Of a stretch of DNA of 64,000 bases, positions 63,401-64,000 are shown in pieces. The stretch's first letter is position 1; each line of letters starts with the position of its first letter. The position numbers and the translations under genes are program-made. The stretch is from positions 9,118,542 through 9,182,541 of the forward strand of contig NC_049990.1 in NCBI RefSeq assembly GCF_000003815.2, given 5' to 3'. The notes below the pieces were generated by a model. That model did not search any database, was not told the origin of the DNA, and saw only the letters and a program-made list of their open reading frames with translations. The stretch comes from Branchiostoma floridae (lineage: Eukaryota; Chordata; Leptocardii; Amphioxiformes; Branchiostomatidae).

Positions 63401-63888
63401 GTATGATGACCATGTGTTTATTTAAATGGAAGATGCCTCTCTTCCCACAGGTACACAATGCTAAAAAAGTTAAAACTACTTCTAAGTTTTAACGACTAAA
63501 TTGTTTCCTGTTTACTGACAAAGCGAAGATAAATAATAAATAAAGGATATCCGCGCGTGCGCAATTGCATCATCCCTTTGGAAGGGAATGACTCAGAAAG
63601 GGGTTGACGGATGGACGTGTTGACAAGTACCTATGTAAAGTGTCGCGATCCGTATGTATTAACGATAAATAACCCACAGCTCGCCCTGATAATCTGTCTA
63701 ATGTCCTTGCACTTGGCCTACCTTCTAGAAGCTAAAACAGCCTGCAATTACTTCTTGCTACCTCCGGTTTGGAAGTCAGGTTCTCTTCATAGGTGAGACG
63801 TAGAAGGAAGAAGTTCACATTTTCTATTATTCTAAGAGTTGTTAGTAATGCAATAGCCGCCGTGCTATCGATACAGCGGTTCTGACAT

Positions 63889-64000
63889 CCGTATCCCCAA
63901 GTTGTGTCCGTACACCCATGTAGTGTCCTTACCCACAAGAAGTATCCATACCCCACAGTGGTGTCTATACCCCAAATTGTGTCCGTCCCCCAAGTTGTGT
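63889..64000 (+). repeat. degenerate 19-bp tandem repeat at the right edge
   Basis: About six units of the form GTATCCCCAAGTTGTGTCC with drift (TACACCCATGTAGTGTCC, TACCCCAAATTGTGTCC). It runs off the window. Confidence 0.75.

Overview
This is eukaryotic DNA. Genes are split into short exons by GT-AG introns (plus one AT-AC intron), and spacers and introns carry many short transposable elements, SINEs, LINE fragments and a (CCCTAA)n block. The gene content (IFT81, SPCS2, CUB/LDLa membrane proteins, a tandem set of calmodulin-like genes with animal calmodulin intron positions) fits an invertebrate deuterostome. An amphioxus (Branchiostoma) is the best guess: it is known to carry calmodulin-like genes and has a high load of such repeats. 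The species call is inference. No prokaryotic signals (operons, CRISPR, Shine-Dalgarno sites) were seen.

Layout: 0-2.5 kb, minus strand, the first exons of IFT81, running off the left edge. 3.5-8.8 kb, plus strand, complete SPCS2 (signal peptidase complex subunit 2), head-to-head with IFT81 and split by an apparent U12-type AT-AC intron. 11-32.4 kb, plus strand, three type I membrane protein genes in a row: CUB-LDLa-TM, LDLa-TM with a proline-rich PPPY tail, and CUB-CUB-mucin-TM. They share the plan signal peptide / extracellular module / TM / short tail, mostly with phase-1 introns. A small, unrecognised acidic coiled-coil gene (minus strand, 23.6-24.3 kb) lies between the second and third.

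34.5-59 kb, minus strand, is a calmodulin-like (CaML) cluster: four genes with four EF-hands each (called A-D here), a dead last-exon relic, and a further last exon that ends EF-hand 4 and runs into an acidic tail of seven 8-residue repeats. Inside the cluster 38731-42088 reappears at 42427-45872, cut by gaps. Near-perfect identity and errors only at contig edges point to an assembly redundancy, so part of gene B is represented twice. 59-64 kb has no gene I recognise: microsatellites, a promoter-like stretch, a possible first coding exon, and a degenerate 19-bp tandem repeat at the right edge.

Sequence gaps (N): 25845-25993, 42089-42426, 45161-45260, 47269-47368, 50003-50102. Exon coordinates come from reading splice sites and frames by eye; there is no transcript evidence.
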